DNA of 64,000 nucleotides from Mesorhizobium sp. M1C.F.Ca.ET.210.01.1.1 (GTDB lineage: Bacteria; Pseudomonadota; Alphaproteobacteria; Rhizobiales; Rhizobiaceae), in NCBI RefSeq assembly GCF_004791585.1, contig NZ_SRUU01000004.1:62001-126000 (forward strand), written 5' to 3'. How positions within the stretch are numbered: position 1 is the first letter of the stretch; each line of letters opens with the position of its first letter. Positions 54,690 through 63,740 of the stretch are shown here, one piece after another. The notes under the pieces are model-generated. The model worked only from the letters and a program-made list of their open reading frames with translations. It did no database searches and was not told the origin of the DNA. The translations under genes were made by a program, and so were the position numbers.

Positions 54690-54905
54690 ATGAAAAGCGA
54701 CATCAAGGTCGAAGTGGAGCGGTTGGCGGCCGATCCACGCATCACCGACTATGATTTCTGGCGATCGCTGAAGAACGTCAACAACGAGATTTTTCACATC
54801 GCCAACAACAACGAGCCTATCCCCTTCGACATGATTCGCTGGCGCGCCATTCTCAAGCAGGCGCGCATGAGGCGCGGTCATACTGAGCCCTCAGCGCTCC
54901 CTTAA
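54690..54905 (+). CDS. Conserved small hypothetical protein (71 aa)
   Basis: Starts MKSDIKVEVERLAADPRITD and contains YDFWRSLKNVNNEIFHIANN, then PIPFDMIRWRAILKQARMR. I recognise no domain; it is probably a small helical cytosolic protein. Start chosen at 54690 because the codons upstream do not look coding. Its last 15 bases overlap the 3' end of the convergent Lrp gene. Confidence 0.65.
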   Translation: MKSDIKVEVERLAADPRITDYDFWRSLKNVNNEIFHIANNNEPIPFDMIRWRAILKQARMRRGHTEPSALP

Positions 54906-55367
54906 ACCGCGAAGCGGCGAGCGCGGCGCGACCGGCGACGACTGAATGATGGCGGTGTTGGTCATCGCGTAGGGAATGATCCGGTCGATCACCCGCTCCA
55001 GTTCCGCGACCGAGCCGACATGCGCCAGCGCGATGAAGCAGTCCTCGCCGGTCACCCGGTCGCATTGCGCGATTTCCGGCAGCTCGCGGATGATATCGGC
55101 CACGACGGCAAGTTGTCCGGGCACCGGCCGGATCCTCAACCACGCCGACAGCTTCATGCCTAGCGCCGACGGATTGATCCTCACCGTATAGGCCTCGATC
55201 ACCCCGTTCTCCTGCAGCTTGCGGACGCGCTCGGCCACGCTTGGCGCCGAGAGCCCGACGGCACGCGCCAGCTCAGCCGTGCTGGTGCGCGCATCCTTTT
55301 CCAGCAGCCGCAGGATTTTCAGGTCCGCCGCATTCAGACTGGAATTTTCATTTCGAAGGCGTTTCAA
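54891..55367 (-). CDS. Lrp/AsnC-family transcriptional regulator
   Basis: 158 aa. Helix-turn-helix LNAADLKILRLLEKDARTST, AELARAVGLSAPSVAERVRK and the RAM domain with QCDRVTGEDCFIALAHVGSV. Amino-acid-responsive regulator. Divergent from an EamA exporter at 55456; such pairs commonly control export of the effector amino acid. The 88-bp gap has CTTTC-TTCA-GAAAG and AT-rich DNA suited to Lrp binding. Confidence 0.93.
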   Translation of the reverse strand: MKRLRNENSSLNAADLKILRLLEKDARTSTAELARAVGLSAPSVAERVRKLQENGVIEAYTVRINPSALGMKLSAWLRIRPVPGQLAVVADIIRELPEIAQCDRVTGEDCFIALAHVGSVAELERVIDRIIPYAMTNTAIIQSSPVAPRSPLRGLRER

Positions 55368-55455
55368 GTGAATTCTCTTTCTTCAGAAAGCTAATAACCG
55401 TCAAAGCTGTTCATCGCTCATATAAATAACGAGCTTCGCCTGCGATAGTGATCCC

Positions 55456-56370
55456 ATGAATTCGGAAGCGCAAGTTCGCACCACAAACCGGACCGCTGGC
55501 GACACCGACGCAGCGCGCCCTGCCCTCGCCGGACTGGCCAATGCGTTGCCGCCGCATGTCTGGTTCTGCGTCAGCGCCATTTTCCACTATCTTGGGCCGG
55601 CCTTCGCCGTGCTGCTGTTCGCTCAGGTCGGCGTGCTCGGCATGGCCTGGCTGCGCATCGCCACCGCTGCGCTCATCTTCGCGCCGCTCACCCGGCCATG
55701 GCTTGTCTTCGCCCGGGCCGACCGCTCGGCCCGCCTGCTTCTCTTAGCCTTCGGCGCCTGCCTGGCGGTGATGAACTGCGCCTTCTATCTGGCTCTCGAC
55801 CGGCTGCCGATCTCGCTGGTCGCCGCGATCGAATTCGTCGGCACGATCGGCGTCGCGCTCGTCGGGCTCAGAAGCCGGCGCAATCTCGCGGCGCTCGCCA
55901 TCGCCGTCGCCGGCACCTTGCTGCTCATCGATGTCAAATGGTCGAGCGACCCGATCGGCCTGTTCTGGGCCTTTCTCAACGGCGCGCTATTCGTCGGCTA
56001 CATCGTGCTCGGCCACCGCGTCGCCCGGACCGGCATCGGCATCGCCGGCCTCGGCACGGCCATGGCGATAGCCTTCCTGATCGTGTTGCCCATCGGCTTC
56101 AGCGAGGCGCTGCCGGCCTTCTCGGCCCCGCAACTGCTGCTCGCCGGCATCGGCGTCGGGATCTGCTCGTCGGTCATTCCCTACATCTGCGACCAGCTCG
56201 CCATGGCGCGGCTGCCGCGCGCGAGCTTCGCCTTGATGCTCTCGCTCCTGCCGCTCACCGCAACGCTGATCGGCGTCATCGTGCTGCGGCAGGTTCCAAG
56301 CCTCACCGATTGCCTCGGCATTGCGCTGGTGATCGTCGGTGTCGCCTTGCACAAGCCGGCGCAGGAGTGA
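55456..56370 (+). CDS. EamA-family transporter (RhtA-like exporter)
   Basis: 304 aa with ten membrane helices in two EamA repeats (VWFCVSAIFHYLGPAFAVLL, LLLLAFGACLAVMNCAFYLA, GLFWAFLNGALFVGYIVLGH, LPLTATLIGVIVLRQVPSL). Probably exports amino acids or metabolites such as threonine/homoserine. Under control of the divergent Lrp-type regulator. The start ATG is 13 bp from a TGATCC stretch without strong RBS. Confidence 0.88.
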   Translation: MNSEAQVRTTNRTAGDTDAARPALAGLANALPPHVWFCVSAIFHYLGPAFAVLLFAQVGVLGMAWLRIATAALIFAPLTRPWLVFARADRSARLLLLAFGACLAVMNCAFYLALDRLPISLVAAIEFVGTIGVALVGLRSRRNLAALAIAVAGTLLLIDVKWSSDPIGLFWAFLNGALFVGYIVLGHRVARTGIGIAGLGTAMAIAFLIVLPIGFSEALPAFSAPQLLLAGIGVGICSSVIPYICDQLAMARLPRASFALMLSLLPLTATLIGVIVLRQVPSLTDCLGIALVIVGVALHKPAQE

Positions 56371-56407
56371 TCCACCGAGGGCGCCGTTGATGTGTGTCAG
56401 ACTTAGG

Positions 56408-57295
56408 TCAGGCCAGCTTCTCTTTCAGAAACGCGACCGTCCTCCCCCAAGCGAGATCGGCCGCCTTCTTGTCGTAGCGCGCGGCCGAGGTGTCGTTGTT
56501 GAAGGCGTGGTTGACGCCCTCATAGACATAGACGGTGTACTCGACATGCGCGGCGTCGAGCGCCTTCTTGTAGGCATCGATACCGGCGTCGATGCGTTCG
56601 TCCAGCCCGGCATAGTGCAACAGTAGCGCCGCCTTGATCTTCGGCACGTCCTCGGCTCTCGGCTGCATACCGTAGTAGGCGACGCCAGCGCTGAGGTCCG
56701 GCGCATTGACGGCGAGCGTGTTCACCGTGCCGCCGCCCCAGCAGAAGCCGACCGCGCCGACCTTGCCGTTGCCGTCCTTGTAGCCCTTGAGATAGGCGAC
56801 CGTCGCGACGCCGTCGGCCGCGACTTGGGCAGCATCGAGCTTAGTGAACATGTCGCGCGCCTTGTCCTCGTCAGCCGGCGTGCCGCCGAGCGGCGACAGG
56901 AAATCGGGCGCAAGGGTGATAAAACCTTCCAGCGCCACGCGCCGCGCGACATCGCGGATATGCGGATTGAGTCCCCGGTTCTCGTGGATGACGATGACAG
57001 TCCCCTGCTTTCCGGATTGACCTGCCGGTTTGACCAGATAGGCCTTCATCTCGCCGCCGCGGCCGGGATACGTGATGTTCTCACCCTTCACCCTTGGATC
57101 GTCCTCGGCGACGATCGCCGCCTTCGCCGACTTCGCCGCCAGCATCGGCGCGATCGAGGCGGCTGCGGCCCCCGATCCCGCAAGTCTTGTCAGTTGCTCC
57201 ATGAAGCGGCGCCGATCGAGCGTCAGATGCGTGTACTCGTCATAGGCATCGATCATCGCCTGGGTGATGACGGGCTTGGCTGAAGGTTTGGGCAT
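56408..57295 (-). CDS. Dienelactone hydrolase family protein (YghX-like)
   Basis: Alpha/beta hydrolase of 295 aa. The triad is Cys184 (GFCWGGG), Asp232 (YAGLDERID) and His263 (NHAFNNDT). The N-terminal part has LDRRRFMEQLTRLAGSGAAA, a twin-Arg-like stretch plus hydrophobic segment starting at residue 26, the typical layout of the YghX/YcjY-like group. Export is possible but not shown. Hydrolyses lactones or related esters. 185 bp downstream of the PQQ dehydrogenase, whose product lactone it might act on (inference). Confidence 0.88.
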   Translation of the reverse strand: MPKPSAKPVITQAMIDAYDEYTHLTLDRRRFMEQLTRLAGSGAAAASIAPMLAAKSAKAAIVAEDDPRVKGENITYPGRGGEMKAYLVKPAGQSGKQGTVIVIHENRGLNPHIRDVARRVALEGFITLAPDFLSPLGGTPADEDKARDMFTKLDAAQVAADGVATVAYLKGYKDGNGKVGAVGFCWGGGTVNTLAVNAPDLSAGVAYYGMQPRAEDVPKIKAALLLHYAGLDERIDAGIDAYKKALDAAHVEYTVYVYEGVNHAFNNDTSAARYDKKAADLAWGRTVAFLKEKLA

Positions 57296-57301
57296 GGCTC
57301 T

Positions 57302-57466
57302 CCTCGAGGCTGTTTGACGCGCAAGATAGGGTTGGAACTCGCGCGGTCCAGTCATCCGCCGGCGAAGGCGCTGGCCCAGAAATACGATGTGATGGCCGCC
57401 GGACCCGATCTCACCAATCAGGTGCTCGGGCAGGTGCCCGGACTGAGAAGCCATCTCGGCCTCTGA
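57302..57466 (+). pseudogene. Possible gene remnant (C-terminal fragment)
   Basis: An open frame with strongly coding-like codon use ends at TGA 57464-57466 and reads KALAQKYDVMAAGPDLTNQV then LGQVPGLRSHLGL. No start codon suited to a gene of this length is visible, and neighbours are on the other strand. I cannot name the parent family. Confidence 0.25.
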
Positions 57467-57480
57467 ACGGACGAGAGCGG

Positions 57481-59799
57481 CTATTTCGGCAGCGTATAGG
57501 CCATCACATAGTCGCCAGGCTTGGTGCCGACCGAGCCGTGGCCTCCGGCGACGATGACCACGAACTGACGGCCGTCGGCGACCGTGTAGGTCATCGGCGT
57601 CGACTGCCCGCCGGCCGGCAGCCTCGCCTGCCAGAGCTGCCTGCCGGTGGTGAGGTCGTAGGCGCGCAGATAGTCGTCGACCGCGGCTCCCAGGAAGGCA
57701 ACCCCGCCGGCGGTGATCATCGGCCCACCGATGCCCGGCACGCCGACCTTGAACGGTAGCGGCAGCGGCGTCATGTCGTAGACGGTGCCGTTGCGATGCT
57801 TGTAGGCGATCTGGCCGGTCCTGAGGTCGACGCCGGCGACATAGCCCCAGGGCGGCGCCTGGCAAGGAATGCCGAGCGGCGACAGGAACGGCCCCATCAC
57901 CACCGCGTAAGGCGCACCCTCGTTGCGATTGAGCCCCTGCTCGCTGCCCTTGGTGTTGTCGCCCGGCGGCGGCACATCCGCGCGGGGTATCAGCCGCGAC
58001 GTGAACGCCAGATAGGTCGGCATGCCGAACATCACTTGCCGCACCGGATCGACGGCGACGCCGCCCCAGTTGAAGACGCCGAAATTGCCGGGATAGATCA
58101 GCGAGCCCTGCAGCGAGGGTGGCGTGTAGCGCCCCTCATAGCGCAATTTCCGAAGCTCGATTCGGCACGCCAGCTGGTCGAACATGGTGATGCCCCACAT
58201 GTCGGCGCCGGTCAGCGGCTTGGGATTGAACGATAGAGCCGAAGACGGCTGCGTCGGCGATGCATGGTCGCCCTCGATCGCGCCGCCCGGTGCCGGCACT
58301 TCCTTCACCGGGATGATCGGCTCGCCCGTGCGCCGGTCGAGCACGTAGAGGTCGCCCTGCTTGGTCGGCCCGACCAGCGCCGGCACGACAGCGCCGCCGG
58401 CCGAGGTGATGTCGACGAGCGTCGGCTGCGCCGGCACGTCCATGTCCCACAGATCGTGATGCACGGTCTGGCGCACCCAGCGCAACTGCCCGGTGTTGAG
58501 GTCGAGCGCGGTGATCGAGGAGGAGAACTTCTCGACATTGGCGCTGCGGCCCATGCCGAGCTGGTCCGGCGTCTGGTTGCCGAGCGGCACATAGAGCAGG
58601 CCGAGCTTCTCGTCCGCGCTCGCCGTCGACCACATGTTGGGCGAGTTATGCGTGTAGGTCTGGCCGGCCGGCAGCGGGGTCGTCTGGTCCGGATTGCCGG
58701 AATCCCAGTTCCACAGCAGCGCGCCGGTGCCGGCATCATAGGCGCGGATAACGCCCGACGGCTCCTCGGTCGAATAATTGTCGTTTACCGCGCCGCCGAC
58801 AATGATCTTGCCGGCGACGATCAGCGGCGCCGAGGTCGAGTAATAATAGCCCGACTTCGGATACGGCATGTTGGCCATCAGGTTCAGCGTGCCGCCCTCG
58901 GCGAAGGACGGACACACCTGCCCGTTCGCCGCGTCGAGCGCGATGAGACGTGCGTCAGACGTCGGCAGGTAGACACGCGCGGCGCAAGGCTGGCCGGCCG
59001 CGATCTTGGCATCGGCGTAATAGGACACGCCGCGGCAGGTCTGATGCTGGCGGTTGGGATCGAGCTTGATCTTCGGATCGTAGCGCCATTTCTCCTTGCC
59101 GCTTGCGGCATCGATGGCGATGGCGAAATTGTGCGGCGTGCAGACGTAGAGCGCGTCGCCCACTTTCAGCGGCGTCACCTGATAGGTCGTCTCGCCGATG
59201 TCGTCGGGACCCTTCACATCGCCGGTGCGATAGGTCCAGGCCGGCTGCAGCTTTGCGACATTGTCCGGCGTGATCTGGCCGAGCGGCGAATAGCGCTGGC
59301 CAAACGGCGTCCGCCCGTAGAAATGCCATTCGCCGGCCGGGATGTCGCCGCCGAGATTGGCAGTCGGCGTTACCTTGTCCGTGCCGAGGCCGCCGCCGAT
59401 GTCTTTGGGGTCGGCGGTCATCGAATAGCCTGCCACCGCCAGCGAGGCGAGCACTGCCAGGATCAGCGGCGCGCGTCCATCCGGACCGGTGAACCCCCGT
59501 CTTGCCCGCGGTGTCAACAGCCACAGCGCGATCAGCACGATGACGCCGCCGCGCGGACCGAGCTGCCACCAGTCGAAGCCGATCTCCCAGACAGCCCAGC
59601 ACAGTGTTGCGATGACGAAAGCAGCGTAGAGCCAGAGCGATGTCGACTTGCGCCTGAAGAGCAGCCAGGCGTTGACCAAGAGGACCAGGCCGGCGATGGC
59701 GTAGTACCAGCTGCCGCCCAGCACAGCGAGCCAGATGCCGCCGCCGCCAAGCACCAGGCCGATGAGGAAAAGGACGAGGGAGGTGATCGTGACAGCCAA
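57481..59799 (-). CDS. gcd: Membrane-bound PQQ-dependent dehydrogenase (glucose/quinate/shikimate type)
   Basis: Quinoprotein of 772 aa that oxidises aldoses or cyclic polyols in the periplasm and passes electrons to ubiquinone. Five N-terminal membrane helices (VTITSLVLFLIGLVLGGGGI, AVLGGSWYYAIAGLVLLVNA, LYAAFVIATLCWAVWEIGF and two more) precede a PQQ beta-propeller (DAASGKEKWRYDPK, LIALDAANGQVCPSF, SVGTKPGDYVMAY). The start is a TTG with AAGGAG 7 nt upstream; a further TTG 16 codons earlier has no RBS. PQQ synthesis genes are not in the window. Confidence 0.9.
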   Translation of the reverse strand: MAVTITSLVLFLIGLVLGGGGIWLAVLGGSWYYAIAGLVLLVNAWLLFRRKSTSLWLYAAFVIATLCWAVWEIGFDWWQLGPRGGVIVLIALWLLTPRARRGFTGPDGRAPLILAVLASLAVAGYSMTADPKDIGGGLGTDKVTPTANLGGDIPAGEWHFYGRTPFGQRYSPLGQITPDNVAKLQPAWTYRTGDVKGPDDIGETTYQVTPLKVGDALYVCTPHNFAIAIDAASGKEKWRYDPKIKLDPNRQHQTCRGVSYYADAKIAAGQPCAARVYLPTSDARLIALDAANGQVCPSFAEGGTLNLMANMPYPKSGYYYSTSAPLIVAGKIIVGGAVNDNYSTEEPSGVIRAYDAGTGALLWNWDSGNPDQTTPLPAGQTYTHNSPNMWSTASADEKLGLLYVPLGNQTPDQLGMGRSANVEKFSSSITALDLNTGQLRWVRQTVHHDLWDMDVPAQPTLVDITSAGGAVVPALVGPTKQGDLYVLDRRTGEPIIPVKEVPAPGGAIEGDHASPTQPSSALSFNPKPLTGADMWGITMFDQLACRIELRKLRYEGRYTPPSLQGSLIYPGNFGVFNWGGVAVDPVRQVMFGMPTYLAFTSRLIPRADVPPPGDNTKGSEQGLNRNEGAPYAVVMGPFLSPLGIPCQAPPWGYVAGVDLRTGQIAYKHRNGTVYDMTPLPLPFKVGVPGIGGPMITAGGVAFLGAAVDDYLRAYDLTTGRQLWQARLPAGGQSTPMTYTVADGRQFVVIVAGGHGSVGTKPGDYVMAYTLPK

Positions 59800-59982
59800 G
59801 ATGATACTCCTTCGACTGTTGCGCGCCTGCGACGGCTCTCCAGGCAACGGCTTGCCGTCCCTGCCCTTGCCCGCAGCTTTCCCTCACCGGCCGCGCCTGT
59901 CAAGCGAACCGGGGCGGTGCAAAAATGGAACAAAACGTAGACACTTCTGGCCTTTCGCTACCGAATCACTACATTCGGGGCG

Positions 59983-62649
59983 ATGTCCGGCTTTTCCGAA
60001 GACATGCCCTTCTTTGACGAACCGAATGCGCGGCCCGCGGCCCCGTCCGGCATTGCCGCGCGCGCCATGGCGGCTCGTAGCGCCCAAAACAGCGCGCCCG
60101 ACTATCTGAAAGGCCTTAATCCCGAGCAGCGGCTGGCGGTGGAAACCACCGAGGGACCGGTTCTGGTGCTGGCCGGCGCCGGCACCGGCAAGACGCGCGT
60201 CCTGACCACCCGCATAGCCCACATTCTGGCCACCGGCAGGGCCTTCCCGTCGCAGATTCTGGCCGTCACCTTCACCAACAAGGCCGCGCGCGAGATGAAG
60301 CAGCGCATCGGCATCCTGATCGGCGAAGGCAATGTCGAGGGCATGCCCTGGCTCGGCACTTTCCACTCGATCGGCGTCAAGCTCTTGCGCCGTCACGCCG
60401 AGTTGGCCGGGCTGAAATCCGATTTCACCATCCTCGACACCGACGACGTGGTGCGGCTGATCAAGCAGATCATCCAGGCCGAAGGGCTCGACGATAAGCG
60501 CTGGCCTGCCAAGCAGTTCGCGCAGATGATCGACAACTGGAAGAACAAGGGCCTTGGGCCTGACGAGATCCCGGAAGGCGATGCCCGCAGCTTCGGCAAC
60601 GGCAAGGGCCGCCAGCTCTACAAGGCCTATCAGGAACGGCTGCAGGCGCTGAATTCCTGCGACTTCGGCGATCTGCTCTATCACCCGATCCGCATCTTCC
60701 GCGCCTATCCGGACGTGCTGAAGGAGTATCACCGCAAGTTCAAATACATCCTCGTCGACGAGTACCAGGACACCAACACCGCGCAATATATGTGGCTGCG
60801 GCTGCTGGCGCAAAGACCTACCTCCCCCTCGATGGGGGAGGTCGCGCCGCGGAGCGGCGCGGGTGGGGGTGGCGGCGCCGGCGCCGGTCACCCCTCCCCG
60901 TCGCTTCGCGACGATCCTCCCCATCGAGGGGAGGGTAAGGCGCGGTCGGCCGAAACCCGTGCGACCGTAAATATCTGCTGCGTCGGCGACGACGACCAGT
61001 CGATCTACGGCTGGCGCGGCGCCGAGGTCGACAACATCCTGCGCTTCGACAAGGATTTCCCTGGCGCCACCATCATCCGGCTGGAACGCAACTACCGCTC
61101 GACCGCGCACATCCTCGGTGCGGCCTCGCATCTCATCGCCTTTAACGAAGGCCGCTTCGGCAAGACGCTGTTCACCGACCGCGACGACCCCGAGGACGAC
61201 AAGGTGCATGTCCATGCCGCCTGGGACTCGGAGGAAGAAGCACGAGCCATCGGCGAGGCCATCGAGGCCTACCAGCGGCAGAAACACGATCTCAACGACA
61301 TGGCGATTCTCGTTCGCGCGTCCTTCCAGATGCGCGCCTTCGAAGACCGCTTCATCACGCTCGGCTTGAACTACCGCGTCATCGGCGGCCCGCGCTTTTA
61401 CGAGCGGCTGGAAATCCGCGACGCGCTTGCCTTCTTCCGCGTCGTCGCCAACAACGGCGACGACCTCGCCTTCGAGCGCATCGTCAACGTGCCGAAGCGA
61501 GGCTTGGGCGAAGCCACCATCCGCCAGATCCACGACACGGCGCGTGCCATGCGCATTCCGATGCTGGAGGCCGCCGCGACGCTGGCCGAAAGCGACGAGT
61601 TGAAGCCCAAGCCGCGCGCAGCCTTGCGCGAGGTCGCTGCCAATTTCGAGCGCTGGCGCAACGCGCTGGAGACCACGCCGCACACCGAGCTCGCCGAGAC
61701 CATCCTCGAGGAGAGCGGCTACACCGACATGTGGAAGAACGACCGTTCGGCCGAAGCGCCCGGACGGCTGGAAAACCTCAAGGAACTGATCCGCTCCATG
61801 GAGGAGTACGAGTCGCTGCGCGCCTTCCTCGAGCATGTCGCGCTGGTCATGGAGGCCGAGCAGGGCGAGTCGCTCGACGCGGTCTCGATCATGACGCTGC
61901 ACTCGGCCAAGGGCCTCGAATTCGAGACCGTCTTCCTGCCCGGCTGGGAAGAAGGACTCTTTCCGCACCAGCGCGCGCTGGACGAGGGCGGCCGCTCCGG
62001 CCTGGAGGAAGAGCGCCGCCTTGCCTATGTCGGGCTGACGCGGGCGAAGAAGAACCTACACATCTGGTTCGTTTCCAACCGCCTGATCCACGGGCTGTGG
62101 CAGTCGACGATCCCGTCCCGTTTCCTCGACGAATTGCCGGAGACGCATGTCGATGTCGCCGATGGCGGCAATTCCTATGGCGGGTACGGCAATCCTTACG
62201 GCGGCGGCTCATTCGCCACGGGACGCGGCGGCGGCCGGCAGAACCCCTATGGCGCCTCGCGCTTCGACAATATCGGCGCCGAGAAATCGGGCAGCTTCTC
62301 CAACACCTATGCGACGCCCGGCTGGCAGCGCGCGCAGGCGAACCGCACCGAGGCGACGGACCGCAACTGGGGCACGCGCTCAGGCCATCAGGTCGAGCGC
62401 ATCGGCTACGGCGAAACCGACTCTGGCTACGGCGCCGGCCGCACCAGCGTGAAGGGCCGCACCATCGAGGGCGAACTGGTCGCCAAATCCGTCGCCGACA
62501 CGCCGTCCGCCTTCAAGCTGGGCGACCGCGTCTTCCACCAGAAATTCGGCAACGGCAACATCGCCGCCATCGACGGCAACAAGCTCACCATCGACTTCGA
62601 CAAGGCCGGCCAGAAGCGAGTGCTGGACGGCTTCGTCACCAGCGTTTGA
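59983..62649 (+). CDS. uvrD: UvrD/PcrA-type DNA helicase II with internal repeat insertion
   Basis: SF1A 3'-5' helicase for mismatch and nucleotide excision repair, 888 aa. Motif I VLAGAGTGKTRVLTTR near 64-79, motif Ia AVTFTNKAAREMKQRI, motif II VDEYQDTNTAQYMW (residues 258-271), motif III VGDDDQSIYGWRGAE near 330, motif V MTLHSAKGLEFETVFLPG, motif VI EERRLAYVGLTRAKKNL. Between II and III residues about 280-318 are encoded by a palindromic repeat (see that entry) and do not belong to the family. C-terminal Gly/Tyr-rich linker (SYGGYGNPYGGG) then the tail with GDRVFHQKFGNGNIAAIDG. Confidence 0.95.
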   Translation: MSGFSEDMPFFDEPNARPAAPSGIAARAMAARSAQNSAPDYLKGLNPEQRLAVETTEGPVLVLAGAGTGKTRVLTTRIAHILATGRAFPSQILAVTFTNKAAREMKQRIGILIGEGNVEGMPWLGTFHSIGVKLLRRHAELAGLKSDFTILDTDDVVRLIKQIIQAEGLDDKRWPAKQFAQMIDNWKNKGLGPDEIPEGDARSFGNGKGRQLYKAYQERLQALNSCDFGDLLYHPIRIFRAYPDVLKEYHRKFKYILVDEYQDTNTAQYMWLRLLAQRPTSPSMGEVAPRSGAGGGGGAGAGHPSPSLRDDPPHRGEGKARSAETRATVNICCVGDDDQSIYGWRGAEVDNILRFDKDFPGATIIRLERNYRSTAHILGAASHLIAFNEGRFGKTLFTDRDDPEDDKVHVHAAWDSEEEARAIGEAIEAYQRQKHDLNDMAILVRASFQMRAFEDRFITLGLNYRVIGGPRFYERLEIRDALAFFRVVANNGDDLAFERIVNVPKRGLGEATIRQIHDTARAMRIPMLEAAATLAESDELKPKPRAALREVAANFERWRNALETTPHTELAETILEESGYTDMWKNDRSAEAPGRLENLKELIRSMEEYESLRAFLEHVALVMEAEQGESLDAVSIMTLHSAKGLEFETVFLPGWEEGLFPHQRALDEGGRSGLEEERRLAYVGLTRAKKNLHIWFVSNRLIHGLWQSTIPSRFLDELPETHVDVADGGNSYGGYGNPYGGGSFATGRGGGRQNPYGASRFDNIGAEKSGSFSNTYATPGWQRAQANRTEATDRNWGTRSGHQVERIGYGETDSGYGAGRTSVKGRTIEGELVAKSVADTPSAFKLGDRVFHQKFGNGNIAAIDGNKLTIDFDKAGQKRVLDGFVTSV
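60821..60935 (+). repeat. Palindromic repeat element inserted in frame in uvrD
   Basis: Bounded by inverted near-copies: CCTCCCCC-TCGAT-GGGGGAGG (60821-60841) and CCTCCCC-ATCGA-GGGGAGG (60916-60934). Inside are palindromes GCGCCGC-GGA-GCGGCGC and CGTCGC-TTC-GCGACG and a G-rich middle. This is the structure of intergenic palindromic repeats of Mesorhizobium-type genomes, by recall. Here it is translated: the codons give PTSPSMGEVAPRSGAGGG then GAGAGHPSPSLRDDPPHR, and the helicase frame continues after it without a stop. Confidence 0.85.
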
Positions 62650-62690
62650 GCTGCCCTGATACCGAAGCGCCCAACTTCAACCGCTGACGC

Positions 62691-63740
62691 TCACCGATAG
62701 CGTGCCTGGTTCCACTTGTGGCCGAGCAGCGACAGGATGATGATCAGCCCGTTGAAGAACTGCACGTAGAAGCCGCTCAGGCCCGCCGCCACCACGCCGG
62801 TCTGGATGAACGAGACCGTAACCGCGCCAATTGCGCCGCCGACCACCGTGCCGATGCCGCCCCAGGTCGGCGTGCCGCCGACGAACACCGACGCCAGCAC
62901 CGGCAGCAGATAGCCGTCGCCCGCCGTCGGCCACCACGTGAAGTTGATCATCACCGAGAAGGTGCCGGCGATCGCGGCGCCGATGCCGACGAAGACGAAC
63001 ACTTTCACCCGCACAAGCTTGACGTCGATGCCCATCTGCCTGGCGCTGTCGGGATTGTCGCCGACCACCTTCACCTGCGCACCGAAGCGGTGACGGTTGT
63101 AGAGCAGCGCCGAGAAGACAACGAAAGCAATCGCCCAGAAGATCTGCACCGGAATGCCCCAGATCTGGCTGGAGAAGATCGCGTAGGCCGAGCTGTCGGC
63201 AAGGTTGGTCAGTGCCGTCGACTTGCCTTCGTTGATGATCTGGATCAGGCCGCGCAGCAGGAAATTCATGCCGAGCGTGGCGATCAGCGACGACAGCCCG
63301 CCATAGACGACCAGCGATCCGACCAGGAAGCCGAGCAGCGTCCCGGTGACGAGCGCCGCGACAATGCCAAGGAACGGATCATAGCCGGCCTGCACCACCA
63401 GCGCGAACACCCAGGAGGCGAAGCCCATCGTCGCCGGGAAGGACAGGTCGATCTCGCCGCAGGTGACGACGAAGACCAGCGGCACCACCACGAACAGCGC
63501 GACGGGGAGCGTCGTTAGCACGGAGCTGTAGAGATACCAGGTGGTGAAGACGGTCGGGTTGGCGATCAAGAACACCGCCATCATGACGATGAACACCGCG
63601 AGCGTGCCAAGTGAGGCGCGATTGTCGAGGACGAAGCCGCGCAGCCAGTTGTCGGACGGATGGCTCCACTCCTTGCCGGCTTGGCCGCTTGCCCTTCCCA
63701 GAGGAGTTTGCAGATCGGGTTCCATGGCCTTGCTCGTCAC
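62691..63740 (-). CDS. Sugar ABC transporter permease (RbsC/FrcC family)
   Basis: 349 aa, about nine to ten membrane helices (LGTLAVFIVMMAVFLIANPT, LVFVVTCGEIDLSFPATMGF, LIATLGMNFLLRGLIQIINE), with the family signature GDNPDSARQMGIDVKLVR. The pattern resembles fructose, ribose or myo-inositol transporters; the sugar is not determined. Overlaps the ATPase stop by 4 bp, so both belong to one operon continuing beyond the right edge. Confidence 0.9.
   Translation of the reverse strand: MTSKAMEPDLQTPLGRASGQAGKEWSHPSDNWLRGFVLDNRASLGTLAVFIVMMAVFLIANPTVFTTWYLYSSVLTTLPVALFVVVPLVFVVTCGEIDLSFPATMGFASWVFALVVQAGYDPFLGIVAALVTGTLLGFLVGSLVVYGGLSSLIATLGMNFLLRGLIQIINEGKSTALTNLADSSAYAIFSSQIWGIPVQIFWAIAFVVFSALLYNRHRFGAQVKVVGDNPDSARQMGIDVKLVRVKVFVFVGIGAAIAGTFSVMINFTWWPTAGDGYLLPVLASVFVGGTPTWGGIGTVVGGAIGAVTVSFIQTGVVAAGLSGFYVQFFNGLIIILSLLGHKWNQARYR

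Noticed and set aside
59884..61968. Minus-strand open frame of 694 codons opposite uvrD
   Set aside because: Antisense shadow; no domain, and the opposite strand encodes a complete helicase.
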